A DNA stretch of 64,000 nt. Source: Talinum fruticosum (taxonomy: Eukaryota > Streptophyta > Magnoliopsida > Caryophyllales > Talinaceae). Shown here one piece after another: positions 37,672 to 50,140 of the stretch (position 1 is its first letter; each line of letters begins with the position of its first letter). The stretch lies in NCBI GenBank assembly GCA_021018815.1, contig JAITYX010000053.1, positions 806,001 to 870,000 of the forward strand, given 5' to 3'. The notes under the pieces are model-generated. The model worked only from the letters and a program-made list of their open reading frames with translations, did not search any database and was not told the origin of the DNA. The translations under genes were made by a program, and so were the position numbers.

Positions 37672-37832
37672 TGAAGACTCGGACACTCGCTCCGCACTTT
37701 TCCGAGTTCTAACAAAGGAATCAGGTATAAGAATTTCTCACTTATAGAGTTTTGATTCCAAGGCGAGTCTCGTACCTTAGAAACTTTTCTAAGTGATATG
37801 GTATCTTCTCTAAGTGATATGGCATTTACTTC
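37672..37832 (+). repeat. Copia LTR tip fragment F
   Basis: The first 160 bp of the copia-family LTR are present, starting TGAAGACTCGGACACTCGC and closest to copy E's LTR (AGTGATATGGCATTTACTTC shared). It ends abruptly where the right inverted-repeat arm begins. No internal copia sequence accompanies it. Confidence 0.85.
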
Positions 37833-38755
<923 letters not shown>

Positions 38756-39065
38756 AGTCCATAGATGAGTGGAAACTTATTTTTTTAAATGATAAATTAT
38801 TTATTTTTTATTGGACGAAACTCGTTAATTCACTCTAGTTACATCATTTCAAAATTTGAAAAGATTGGCATTATATAGTGTATAGATTATTATTATTATA
38901 ATATATTATTATTATTTTATTTTGGCAAGGAGTAAAAGAGAGTCCATATAAAAGTGAAAACGTTTTTTTAAAGAATAAATTATCATTTTTTTTATTGGAT
39001 AAAACTCCTAAATTCACTCTCGAGCCGCCATGTCATACTTTTGAAAAGATTACTATTATATAATA
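38756..39065 (-). mobile_element. Two Helitron 5'-end units (minus strand)
   Basis: Unit 1-type occupies 38886-38756 and unit 2-type 39063-38900, each in the same form as the left-side copies at 27573 and 27763. The unit 2 copy lacks its terminal TCTATA. It directly abuts the CTAG end of H2, consistent with H2 having inserted into the extreme 5' end of another Helitron. Confidence 0.65.
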
Positions 39066-41826
39066 CTAGTCTAGACCCCTGCTATGCACGGAACAATGTT
39101 ATATAATGCATAACTTAAGAAATTATTAAATTACGGAGCAATATTGTACTTATGAGTTTCTTTTTCTCGATCGTTTGATTTTATTGAATGATTTCACTTT
39201 GAACAACATTCTTGTACATATTATCCCCTCATAGCGAAAACGCTTTCGTGACTCATCAAAGTTATCGGAATCCAACACATAAAAATCATTGGAGCCCTAC
39301 ACACATTCATCTTACAATCATTCTAAATTTTAAAAGAATAAATAAATAATCTAAAATAAAAAATAAAAATATTATAAAATATCATCAAGGTTTTAAGATG
39401 ATACTCGTGATTTGGAATATTAAGAAGCCAAGCCCCTTTAAGAATCAAACAATTTAGATAATCCTAACTTATACAATTATAGAAATAGTGTGACAATATG
39501 TTTGGGTATCAAAAGGTAAATATTAGTAGGAAAAGGAATAATATATGATTGGTAGATATTGAGTTATATAACCTATAGATGACAATAAATATCATTATGT
39601 CATGAATTAATATTACAACACAAAGTACATCAAATCAATAAAAGAACATCAAACTTTTATAACTCATAACTCTGTACAAAGTTAATACTAATTTAACTTA
39701 ATAGACGCCTTGATAAATATTTATATGCAACCAACCTACTAAAACATCATTGACTTAAATATTACACAAACTCTTAAAAAGTATAAATATACCCATAATG
39801 AGATCTAATTTTTTAAAATTATAAGGTGAATATAATGATTTATCCATTTTTACCTACTTATATGCACACAAAAATAGTTAAACATATAATGACTACTTAT
39901 ACCGAGATTAATAGTGAAAAATATTATATAATAGAAGTGATCCAAATATATTTAACAATAATAGGTAATTTGTATCATAGTAAAGGGCATGATAGGTCAA
40001 TTTGCGGTGTAGGTTAATAAAATCATCTATGTTTTGTACTTATATTGAAAATTAATCGCGATTTTAGTAGTGAATCAATGGGGCAAAAATATTGATACAA
40101 TTGATGTTTTATAAATACATATTTTACTCAATTAACAACCAATTGCTTCCTTAGAGACACAACTCTTCCTCTCAATTAATTAACACAATAAGAGTAACAT
40201 GAAGCTGTATTTCAAGATAGCGGGGACGTTTGACAGACAAATACTTTTCTTTTAATAATTTAGAAAACTTACAATAGTAAAAGATATGATTTAAATATGT
40301 TTATCAATAATAAGTTATAGATAGACATGTTAGGAAGAAACTAAAATAAATTGTATTTGTAACAAAAAAAAATGATCCGTATGTTGTGCAAAAATTTTGA
40401 GACAAATGAATTTATTCGAAGTCATATGGGCTTAATAGAAGTTGGCATATTAAGTTTACAATCCTTTAAACATAACACAAATTACGAACTTAAAGTCCAC
40501 AAATTACGAACTGAACCAATATAATTCCGAACTTTTTATTCATTACGTTTCATTCCACAACATATTTGAATCATAACTTTCTATCTTGTAGGCATTTTTA
40601 ATTATTAATATCAAGTATATATGTAATTGTTATATTTTTATTATATTACGTTATGATTTATTAAGGTTTATTAAATCATTCTGTACATAGATGAATGTAA
40701 TAACCAAATTGCTTCCTCGGATAGTTAAATATTTAAATATTATTTTTATAACATGTTCGTGTTGATTTTAATTTTAAAAATTCTTATAATAAATATATTT
40801 TGAACTAATACAATTTTATGACACCAAGTCAAAAAACACCATCAACAATAAAAAATTAATAATGTTAGACAAAATTATTATATTTCAGGCCCAAAATAAT
40901 ATTGCATATCAATATACATAAAAATAAATGAGAGCTAATATACAATTCAAACCATAAATAAATAAATATATAACTATATATATTAATTTTATTTTATGTC
41001 TTAATATATTTTAATTTTTAGATTACTTTTCTTTTCGTTTTTGTTGTTTTTTAGTCAGTTTGTTAGAAGTTAGAATAAAATTATTTTTCTTCGGTTAATT
41101 TTATTTTTATATTATTATAGGGTTTAGTTAGAGTCTTTTTAATATATTAGTATTAAATTTAGTTTTTTTCATTTTGATTTTAGGTGTTTAGGATATATTC
41201 AGATCCAAAAATAATTTTAATATTCTGGTAATTTAATTATTTATTTTCTCATTTACTTAGTGCAGTTTATTATTTGTTTTACTTTATGTTTAAGATTATA
41301 TTTTTATTTTATTATTTTTAATTTTGTTTAATTTTTCTAGAAAACTATAAAAAAATATTTTTGGATTTTAGGTTACTTTTATATTTTTTCAGATTTTTGA
41401 TTTAATTTGTTATATAACTTTGTATATTTGTTATTTATTAATTTTCTACTTAGTTTTGTTTTTATTTTCTATTTTATATTTTTATGAATTAATTAGAATG
41501 ATTAATTATTATTTAATTTTTATATTATGATTAGATAATTTTATAATATATAAATAATTTGATAATTTTTCAAACTTATTTACTAATTTAGGTTCAAGCA
41601 TGTTTTTAATTTAATAAATTTATAAATTTAATTTTTTCATTTTTATTTTAGATTTTAGGCTGTTAGGTCCAGAAAATAGTTTAATATTTTAGTAATTTAA
41701 TTATTTATTTATTTATTTATTTAGTTCATTTTATTATTTGTTTAACTTTTTGTTTAAGATTATGTTTTTATTTTATTATTTTTAATTTTGTTTAATTTTT
41801 CTGAAAAATTATATTATATTATATTA

Positions 41827-41875
<49 letters not shown>

Positions 41876-41910
41876 CATTATGATTATTATTATCATTATG
41901 ATTATTATTA

Positions 41911-41988
<78 letters not shown>

Positions 41989-42477
41989 GAGTCCATAGAT
42001 GAGTGGAAACTTATTTTTTAAATGATAAATTATTTATTTTTTTATTGGACGAAACTCCTTAATTCACTCTGGTTGCAACATTTCAAAATTTGAAAAGATT
42101 GGCATTATATAGTATATAGATTATTATTATAATTATTATAATTATTATTATTATTATTATTAGAGTCCATAAATGAGTGGAAACTTATTTTTTAAATGAT
42201 AAATTATTTATTTTCTTATTGGACGAAACTCGTTAATTCACTCGGTTACATCATTTCAAAATTTGAAAAGATTGGCATTATATAGTGTATAGATTATTAT
42301 TATTATAATATATTATTATTATTTTATTTTGGCAAGGAGTAAAAGAGAGTCCATATAAAAGTGAAAACGTTTTTTTAAAGAATAAATTATTATTTTTTTA
42401 TTGGATAAAACTCCTAAATTCACTCTCGAGCCGCCATGTCATATTTTTGAAAATATTACTATTATATAATATATAGA
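39066..42477 (-). mobile_element. Helitron H2, non-autonomous, about 3.4 kb
   Basis: On the minus strand the 5' end TCTATATATTATATAATAG starts at 42477 (preceded by A). The 3' end carries a CCGTGCATAGCAGGGG hairpin and CTAG at 39069-39066, followed by T. The body is homologous to H1 in opposite orientation. Three 5'-end units (42477-42327, about 42296-42165 and about 42123-41990) precede the body, separated by (ATT)n. There is no transposase coding, so mobilisation would depend on a Rep/helicase in trans. Confidence 0.75.
41825..41987. repeat. (ATT)n microsatellite inside H2
   Basis: A compound (ATT)n tract with ATCATTATG interruptions. The long Asn-rich translation on the minus strand is a by-product. 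Confidence 0.92.
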
Positions 42478-42621
42478 TAATTATAACAGTACTTTAAATT
42501 TAAAATCGCAATTCAGTTTGTAACATATATTACTGTTACAATAACTAATTTTCTAATATATTATATTGTGTTTCATATAGATGGCATCATTTACCCATTA
42601 TATAATCATCAACAACCCTTC

Positions 42622-42797
<176 letters not shown>

Positions 42798-42799
42798 CT

Positions 42800-43960
42800 A
42801 CAACCCTTTGGACTAATTTATTTACCTATTATATTATAATTCAAAAAAACACATCACATTATTTTACAATCTCAAAAGTTTATCACGTATCTTCAATATT
42901 ATAAAATTCCTTAATATGTGTCATTTCAACCATGATTAGAATGGAATCAAAAAATATCATGACAATTATAAATAATTCCTCATCCTATAATTTAACTTTA
43001 TCCTTTCTGCCATTTTATTTCAAAGGTAACATAGCAATACAAATATATTCTATTTTCTTCAATTTATTATATTTTTATTACTATCACTATCATATATATT
43101 CACAAGTTAATCTTCACCCAATCAATTTCCACCATAAAAACCACTTTCGTTTCCCATCTTCATTTGAAAAAACAATATTTTTATTCTTCTGTTACCTTCA
43201 TAATTACAATATGCTAATATTCTTATATATTAATCGTCAAAGGCTGATTGCACTATATCAGAAGTAAAGATATTTCCCTTTTACTTGAGGATTTTACTTT
43301 CATGGCATTCAAGATCAAAGCATAAGTTCATGCAAATTCAATATACCATTAAAAATATCAACAAATGCCATGTGTAATTCAATACACTACATACTAGAAT
43401 TGATTAGTTAGCATTACTCTTCTTTTAATACGAAAATAATTTAACAAAACATATTGTTCATTTTAAAAAGAAAATTATTGTTCAAACATAGATATAATCA
43501 TTTTTAATATTAACGAAATACAATTACATGGTAATTAATGAAAATAGCTACTGAATTAAACATTATTCACAAATATAATAAGCGCAAAAATACCTTCAAA
43601 CCGAGTATATTCAAATATAAGTTTAAATACATATCGTTAATTAATGTTTAATTTACCTAAATCAATTATTACTTTTTTCAATTGTGAAGGAATCAACAAC
43701 ACATTGACAATGGATTCTCAAAGAAAGAAAAAATTGAACATAACATCTCAAAAGCTTAACACATCTAAACACTTCTAAACACATATCATTAATTAATATT
43801 TAATTTACCTTAATCAATTCTTACTTTTTCGATTGTTTAACAGAAACAAGCAGATACATCTTATATATTTCAACGCAATGTATTCCACAAATATGAAGTT
43901 GATTCATACTAATGTATCGAGGAAAGAGGTTATAGTTTATTATGAAGATTCATAAAAAAT
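42800..43960. other. AT-rich intergenic DNA
   Basis: The open frame at 42932-43267 has no recognisable domain and a base composition like its surroundings. I see no supported gene. Confidence 0.5.
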
Positions 43961-43961
43961 A

Positions 43962-44450
43962 CGAATGCAATGATTGCTTATAAAATAATTGATCTACAAT
44001 CAAAGTTATAAAGTTTATCTACCAATTTATTCAATTAGTAACAATAAATGAGATATTATTATGTTATAATAATATTAGCAATTATCGTCATTTTAAATAC
44101 TAATTTAAAGTTCAAAATTATACAAGAACTTATATTTAGATGTGTGTTGTATAAGTTTAATCACAATAACCAACTGACCAATTTAGTCACTACAAACTAT
44201 ACATACACAATTCAAATGTCTAAACTTGATTAATTAATTAAAAAATATTTTGAATATTAGAAATTAAACAAACTACCCTAAAAAAGTATGGAGCAAAGTT
44301 CAAATATATTCTACACATGAAAAAAGAAGAAAAGAACAAATATTAAAAATTTTATCATACATAAAAAATAAAGCAAATGTTTAAACATAATGAAACCTCA
44401 ACAAAGAGAAAATAAAAAGGACATATGTACATAGGGTCGATTTGAACTTA
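43962..44450 (+). repeat. Direct repeat copy 1
   Basis: It aligns with 45830-46345. Shared strings include TGATCTACAATCAAAGTTAT, AACAATAAATGAGATATTAT and ACTATACATACACAATTCAA. It is AT-rich, with no ORF conserved between the copies. Confidence 0.8.
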
Positions 44451-44588
44451 CATAAAAACTATAAGTTATTTCTGTTTTCTATTTGTTTATGTTCATTTTT
44501 ATTCTTTTATATTCATTTATATTGGTTTATATTCTTTTATGTTCGTTTATGTTCGTTTATGTTCGTTTCTATTCGTTTCTATTTTACG

Positions 44589-44600
44589 TTGTTGTTGTTG

Positions 44601-44688
<88 letters not shown>

Positions 44689-44784
44689 TACTATTACTAT
44701 TACTATTACTATTACTATTACTATTACTATTACTATTACTATTATTACTATTACTATTACTATTACTATTACTATTACTATTAC

Positions 44785-44854
<70 letters not shown>

Positions 44855-44862
44855 GTGATTGT
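44589..44862 (+). repeat. Compound (ATT)n / (ATTACT)n microsatellite
   Basis: GTT units are followed by (ATT)n, then about 20 ATTACT hexamers, then (ATT)n again. It is preceded by a TTCGTTTATG-type degenerate minisatellite (44530-44585). Confidence 0.95.
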
Positions 44863-45686
44863 TATTATTTTTATAAAACGGGCCACTAAAATGAACATAT
44901 GTGAAGTGTTAAGACTTTGGATATTATAAATGTACACATAATTTACTAATATAGTATTAAAAGATACAATCGTACAAGTTACTCGGGGAACATCCCCAAC
45001 TACACCACTAATCATATAACTATTTCATCCCTAATGACATTCATTGTTTGTCCGTTATGAGGATCGATCGTGCAACGCTTCTATCGATGATCCTTCATAT
45101 GCGATATTAAGTTTAGGAAAAATTGATAACCCGTTTTTATGCATCTGGATGAAATTGGTATCATATCCGAGAAAGAGAAGCATCGAGTAAAGAGAAAGAG
45201 AACGAGAGTGGAGCAGAGGAAATAACATACGGCAGTTGATAGTAGTAAATGTATGAGAAAGGAAAGTAGAACTGGAATTCTTTTAGGTTTTTGTGGATAG
45301 TATTTTTTATTAATTTTAATTACAAAAGATAACAGGGGAAAGTATTATTGGGGTTTTTTAATTTTTTTTATTTGGGTTTTTTTATTATATTTTGATTCTA
45401 TATTTTTTGTCTTTTTTCAAACTAGATAAAATTATTTTTCTCATATTTGAGAAACATTATAATAAAAATTATTTTTCTTCTAAAAACAAAATACAATATT
45501 TTAAAATATTGTAAATAATATTTTTAAATATTCATTATTAATGAAATATACGATATTGTCAAATAATATCTTTAGCAACTCACTTCGTTCGTTTCTGTTT
45601 GTTTATATATCGTTTATATTCGTTTATGTTCATTTCTTTTCTGTTTCTCTTTATATGTATTTTGTATTTAAGTTCGAACAGGTCCC
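44863..45686. other. Intergenic DNA without recognised features
   Basis: A moderately GC-richer patch (44985-45260) shows no domain or repeat terminus I recognise. The segment from about 45590 repeats the TTCGTTTATATTCGTTTATG minisatellite. Confidence 0.45.
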
Positions 45687-46470
45687 GTCAAACTAATTTG
45701 GAGAAGGCAAGAGAAAGAGGAAAAAAATTAATATTAAATCATCTCTACTGAAACTTATATATAAGAAAAAAATTGTCATATAAATAAATATAAAAATAAT
45801 TTTCAAATTCATATTATTCCGTTCAAAAAATAGGAGTGCAATGCTTGCTCTCAAAATTATTGATCTACAATCAAAGTTATAAAGCTTATCCATCAATTTA
45901 CTTAATTAACAACAATAAATGAGATATTATTCTGTTACACTTAATTATGAATTGTTATACAAGTCTGAGCAATATCGGAATTTCGAATACTTATTCAAAG
46001 TTCAAAATTATGCAATAATTTTATTTTAGATATTATGTCTGTTGTATAAGTTTAATCAATAACCAACTGCTTAATACCAATTTATTCACTAAGAACTATA
46101 CATACACAATTCAAATGTCTAAACTTAATTAATTAATTAAAAATTAGTTTAATATTAGAAATACTCAATTAAGCAAACTACCCAAAAAAATTGATCAAAG
46201 TTCAAATATATTCTACACATTAAAAACAAAGGGGAAGATAACAAATACTAAAGTTATTCTATCATACATAAAAAATTTAAAAAAAAAAAAAGCAAATGTT
46301 TACAAAGAATGAAAACTCAAAGAAGAAAAAATTAAAAAACACATGTACAAAGTCAAACTAATTTGGAGAAGGTAAGGAAAAGAGGAATAATAACAACTTC
46401 TAATATTAAAACATATCTACTTAAACTTATATAAGAAAAAATATTGTCACGTAAATAAATATAAAAATGA
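45687..46470 (+). repeat. Direct repeat copy 2 and partial tandem reiteration
   Basis: 45830-46345 matches 43962-44450. In addition, GTCAAACTAATTTGGAGAAG occurs at about 45687 and again at about 46352 with roughly 110 bp of similar following sequence. The whole looks like a unit of about 665 bp, partly repeated in tandem. Confidence 0.75.
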
Positions 46471-46689
46471 TATCCCTATCTGAAAGATAATAATTAAAAT
46501 ATTAGTTATGCTATACCAGAATACCAGCAGCAAAAACAATAACAATAATAACAGTACTTAAAAAATTTAATGTGTTACTATTATTTAAAAAAAGAAGCAA
46601 GATATTCAACATCTAGATATGTCATAACATACGAATTTCATACCTTCAAATATTTTTGAAAATGTACCTTTTTAATCTCACGCTTATCT

Positions 46690-46777
46690 ACAGTATTGTA
46701 GGTAAATCTATATGTTATATATATTCAAAAAGAACAGTATTGTAGGTGAATCTATATGTTATATATATTCAAAACGA
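46690..46777 (+). repeat. 44-bp tandem duplication
   Basis: Two adjacent copies (46690-46733 and 46734-46777) begin ACAGTATTGTAGGT and differ at about two positions. Confidence 0.85.
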
Positions 46778-47257
46778 CATCTTTATTGTTATATATACTC
46801 ATATATTGAACAAAAGATATCAGAAATCAATTTTGAGACAAGTAATGGATAAATTATGGTGTAAAGAAAATCACCATAAACGACTTGAAATCTTTCATTC
46901 AAAAAGAGAAAATCCCGCAAAGAAAACAAAGAAGGATTCAAATCAAGATCTCCACCAAAAAACAAGGAATTAAATAACCTTTTTAGTAATATTTATCAAG
47001 ATCAAAATTACTTAACTTAATGCAAGTGTACTCTATTACATGTTGACACATAAATTATAATATGACTAACATAAAGTAATGTTTAGATTACTTATACAAC
47101 TCATACATATCATCATGGACGAACAAGACCCTTTACCGGTGATGAAGCATCAAGTAGCCACGGTAACAAACTTTTCAACTATCATCTTACAACTTTAAAT
47201 TCAAAATATTTACTTAATAATGAATTAAATACGTAAATTAGGTATTGAGCACATACA
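46778..47257. other. AT-rich leader before Helitron Rep pseudogene
   Basis: A short open frame crosses its left part (46746-46973) and has no recognisable domain. The stretch may be the degraded start of the Helitron gene. Confidence 0.4.
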
Positions 47258-48483
47258 ATATGTCAATATTGGACTCCAAGCCACAAACATCCATTTTGTA
47301 ATGCAATCATGTGATATGAAGAAAGATTGAAAAAAGCATATAACACAACAAATCCAATATTTTTTATATACTGCCTAGAAGGAAAAGTGAAACTTCCCAG
47401 GCTAAAACAAGCACCTATGTATCTTAGGGAATTACTCAACTACAGAAATGGCCAAAATGGTGCAAAGTTCGGAGACAACATAAGAGCCTACAGTTCAATA
47501 GTCTCTTTCACTTCAATGAGAGCAAATGTTGATAAAGAAATAAACAAGAGGTCAGGACCTTATGTGTTTATAATCAATGGTGAGAACTACCACTTGATTA
47601 TATCACTCTTACCCAATCAAAATGAGAACCCAAAGTTTGTACAATTATACATTTTTGACACTGAAAATGAGTTGTATAATAGACTTGGGACAATAGGTAA
47701 GATTGACAGAAAAGTAAAACTAGTAGAAGAAGTGGTTGAGGGTCTAATGCATATGTTCGAATGACCACAATGCCTTACAAAAGTGTTCCGCATGGCAAGA
47801 GATAGACTCGAGATAGGATCACATCACCAACTTGAATATCCGCTTGATTAAAGAAAGAAATAAGGCAAATCGACAGAGTGTAATGCTCTAACAGACTATA
47901 GAGATTACAACTTTGATTGTTGGTGATTTGGATGTAGTAATACGGGACTTGGCATCATAATTGACCATCAAACTCAAGGCTTACTAAGAGTGACAGAGGA
48001 CCATCCATGTTTCATGGCTTTGCAATATCCAATTTTATTTCCTTACGGAGAAGATAGATAAAATAAGGGAATTGGATATGATGCTACAAACAAAAGAAAG
48101 AAGACTAAACGAGGATGCATCACAATGAGAAAGTTTTATGCCTACGGAATTCAACAGTGATCGATTGAAGGACAAACTTTACAAAGGGGAGAAAGATTAT
48201 TTCAACAATACATGGTTGATGTATATTCAATCATCGAAGAGAATGGTTGCAGTATATCAGAAAATACTAAAATGAACTCGGATCTAATCCACACGTAAAT
48301 ATATGTGATGTTATCACTAATACGATACACTAATGTTGAGTCCATAGGTTGACGAGATAGTGTCGCCTTCTTCATTTATTGGTGGACCTCCATATATGAT
48401 ACAAAAATTCCAAGATGCTATGGCAATATGCAGAAAATACGACAACGCACATATGTTCATTACTTTCACAATAAATACAAAAT
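47258..48483 (+). pseudogene. Helitron Rep/helicase pseudogene, N-terminal domain only
   Basis: This is the remains of the transposase of an autonomous Helitron, which nicks and unwinds DNA for rolling-circle transposition. The Helitron-like N-terminal domain is clear at 47327-47764 (YCLEGKVKLPRLKQAP, IRAYSSIVSFTSM, GPYVFIINGENYHLIISLLP, FVQLYIFDTENELYNRLG). Just before it CNAIM is followed by a stop where Trp is usual, then YEERLKKAYN. Further blocks in shifted frames are HPCFMALQYPILFPYGED (about 48003-48055), LQRGERLFQQYMVD (48178-48220) and PSSFIGGPPYMIQKFQDAMA (48368-48425). It ends at MFITFTIN, just before the HUH motif. No HUH or helicase part is present. Confidence 0.85.
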
Positions 48484-49730
48484 TGTAACATCCCAAAATA
48501 CCCCCTAGGAGTATTACATCGCTAGAGTTCCTTAAAGGGACTCCCAAGGCTCTTCCCGGTGTTGGTTTGGCTGTCTAAACTCAACTTAAAGGTAATAAAG
48601 GTGGTTTTCCAAAAGAATCTGAGATTTTCTAAAAATTTCAGTAGAGTTGTGCTTGTAATGTGGACTATCCCTTAGACTTAAAGCCCTAAAATCCCGCATA
48701 AAAAGCATAACATAACTCAACGAACTACACGCTCGGAGTATACAACTCAACGGCCACACGCCGGAGTCCAATCAATCATGCGGTAAAACTTAAAACAATA
48801 TAACTGGTTTACTATACATTTGGTACAACTATATGCACTAAATTACAATTATAACATTTAGAAACGTAACAATGCATGTCAGCCACTTGAGTCACTTCAA
48901 CCGTCAACAATCAGCGGTCAACAAGAGTCCGGAGTATTCTAAATGTAGATCATGCTTCTGAAAGTGTACCTGCAACACTCGGGAGGGAAGGGGGGAATTT
49001 GTGGGGGTGAGCGATAAATCACGAGCTCATTGGAGTTTTATACCCTTAAAATGGAAATTATTTACACATAATACTCATAATAATGAAATCCGCGAAAGCG
49101 TAATAATATAATACAAATCCATATGCTTTTAATGAAATCTCTTGCAACATAAAGATCAAGACTCTTTTAATCATTTAAAAGCACGGTTTCACACTCATCA
49201 TAATTCTCTTTTTCCAACTGAATCAACTTTCCGGGCCTTCGAGGACTCGAACTAGCACTTCTTTCATCTCGTGGCGCAACCCCGACAAAAAGGCTCCCAG
49301 GACCTATCTTCCGGAAGTCTCGGAGCGGGCATCCTGCCTCTGCAGGACCCCTGTTAGAACCCTTCTTCGAAGTTTCTAGCTCGGTGTCCCCGGTTCGAAC
49401 CCTTCGGTATGCTAAACGATCCGTAGCCAATTGATTCAAAACAATTTGCACATATTCATTCATCACGTTCACTTCATATATTTCTCAATTGATTTAATAT
49501 CAAGGAAGGCATGACACCACATGTCACCCATATAAATTTACTTTCTTAAATCAGTTTGACACACTCGGAAGGCATAGCACTACGTGTCATCCCTCCAAAT
49601 TCAATTTCTCAATCGATTTACTTCTTTACAACAGAATCACCCCGTAATCACGTTTGAAAGGTAATTCATAAGAAGTTATGTTCAAGGATCATTTCACGTA
49701 AAATACAAAATGCCTTTCAAACTTCTTTTG
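48484..49730. repeat. Unclassified repeat beginning TGTAACATCCC
   Basis: It truncates the Helitron gene on the left and copia C's pol on the right. The terminal string TGTAACATCCCAAAATACCC is like the edges of plant gypsy LTRs, so this may be an LTR of about 1.2 kb or its remnant, orientation undecided. A GC-richer segment at 49185-49440 includes GGTTCGAACCC but no tRNA fold. I see no coding domain. Confidence 0.4.
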
Positions 49731-50140
49731 AGCATCATATAGAGATGCTTTTAAGCAAGATAGATTTTGACTTGGGTCGAAAGAGGAATAGTGTAGGTGT
49801 TACCCGATCTCTTACCCGAGAGCTTGGTCTCCTTGGTAGTATCATCGAAATATAACAGTTGGTATGAGTGAATCTTACCTCTTAACCTTTGTCACATAGT
49901 TGAGAGATGCTAAGTAGATTATACTTTAATCCCTTGATAAGGTATACTTGGTCGACCGGATAGTTTCCTTTTCCAATCTTGCCTATTCCAATTATCTTGC
50001 CTTCGTTGTCATCTCCAAATGTGACTTTGCCTCCCTTGTACTCTTCTAACTCGGAAAAGAGTCTTGGATTTCTTGACATGTTGCGTGAGCATCAACTATC
50101 CAGTACCAATGCCTTTTTGTTCTTTTCGAGCCACCTGCAA
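49731..50140 (-). pseudogene. Copia C pol fragment (protease to pre-integrase)
   Basis: On the minus strand the protease region begins near 50110 and reads D-S-stop where D-S-G is expected. It continues with LFSELEEYKGGKVTFGDDN (to about 50000) and VYLIKGLKYNLLSISQLCDK (to 49885), then a shifted frame up to the break at about 49730. The rest of pol is absent. Confidence 0.75.

Noticed and set aside
42932..43267. 111-codon open frame as a hypothetical gene
   Set aside because: It is Phe/Tyr/Ile-rich with the same AT-rich composition as its flanks, and shows no motif, homologue or codon signature that I recognise.
47327..47764. Intact host protein gene of 145 codons
   Set aside because: The sequence is the Helitron N-terminal domain. 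It continues upstream through a stop and downstream in shifted frames, so it is a pseudogene segment.
49370..49410. tRNA gene or SINE, suggested by GGTTCGAACCC with TAGCTCGGTG just upstream
   Set aside because: The A-box-like and B-box-like strings are only a few bases apart, far closer than in a tRNA, and no cloverleaf can be drawn.
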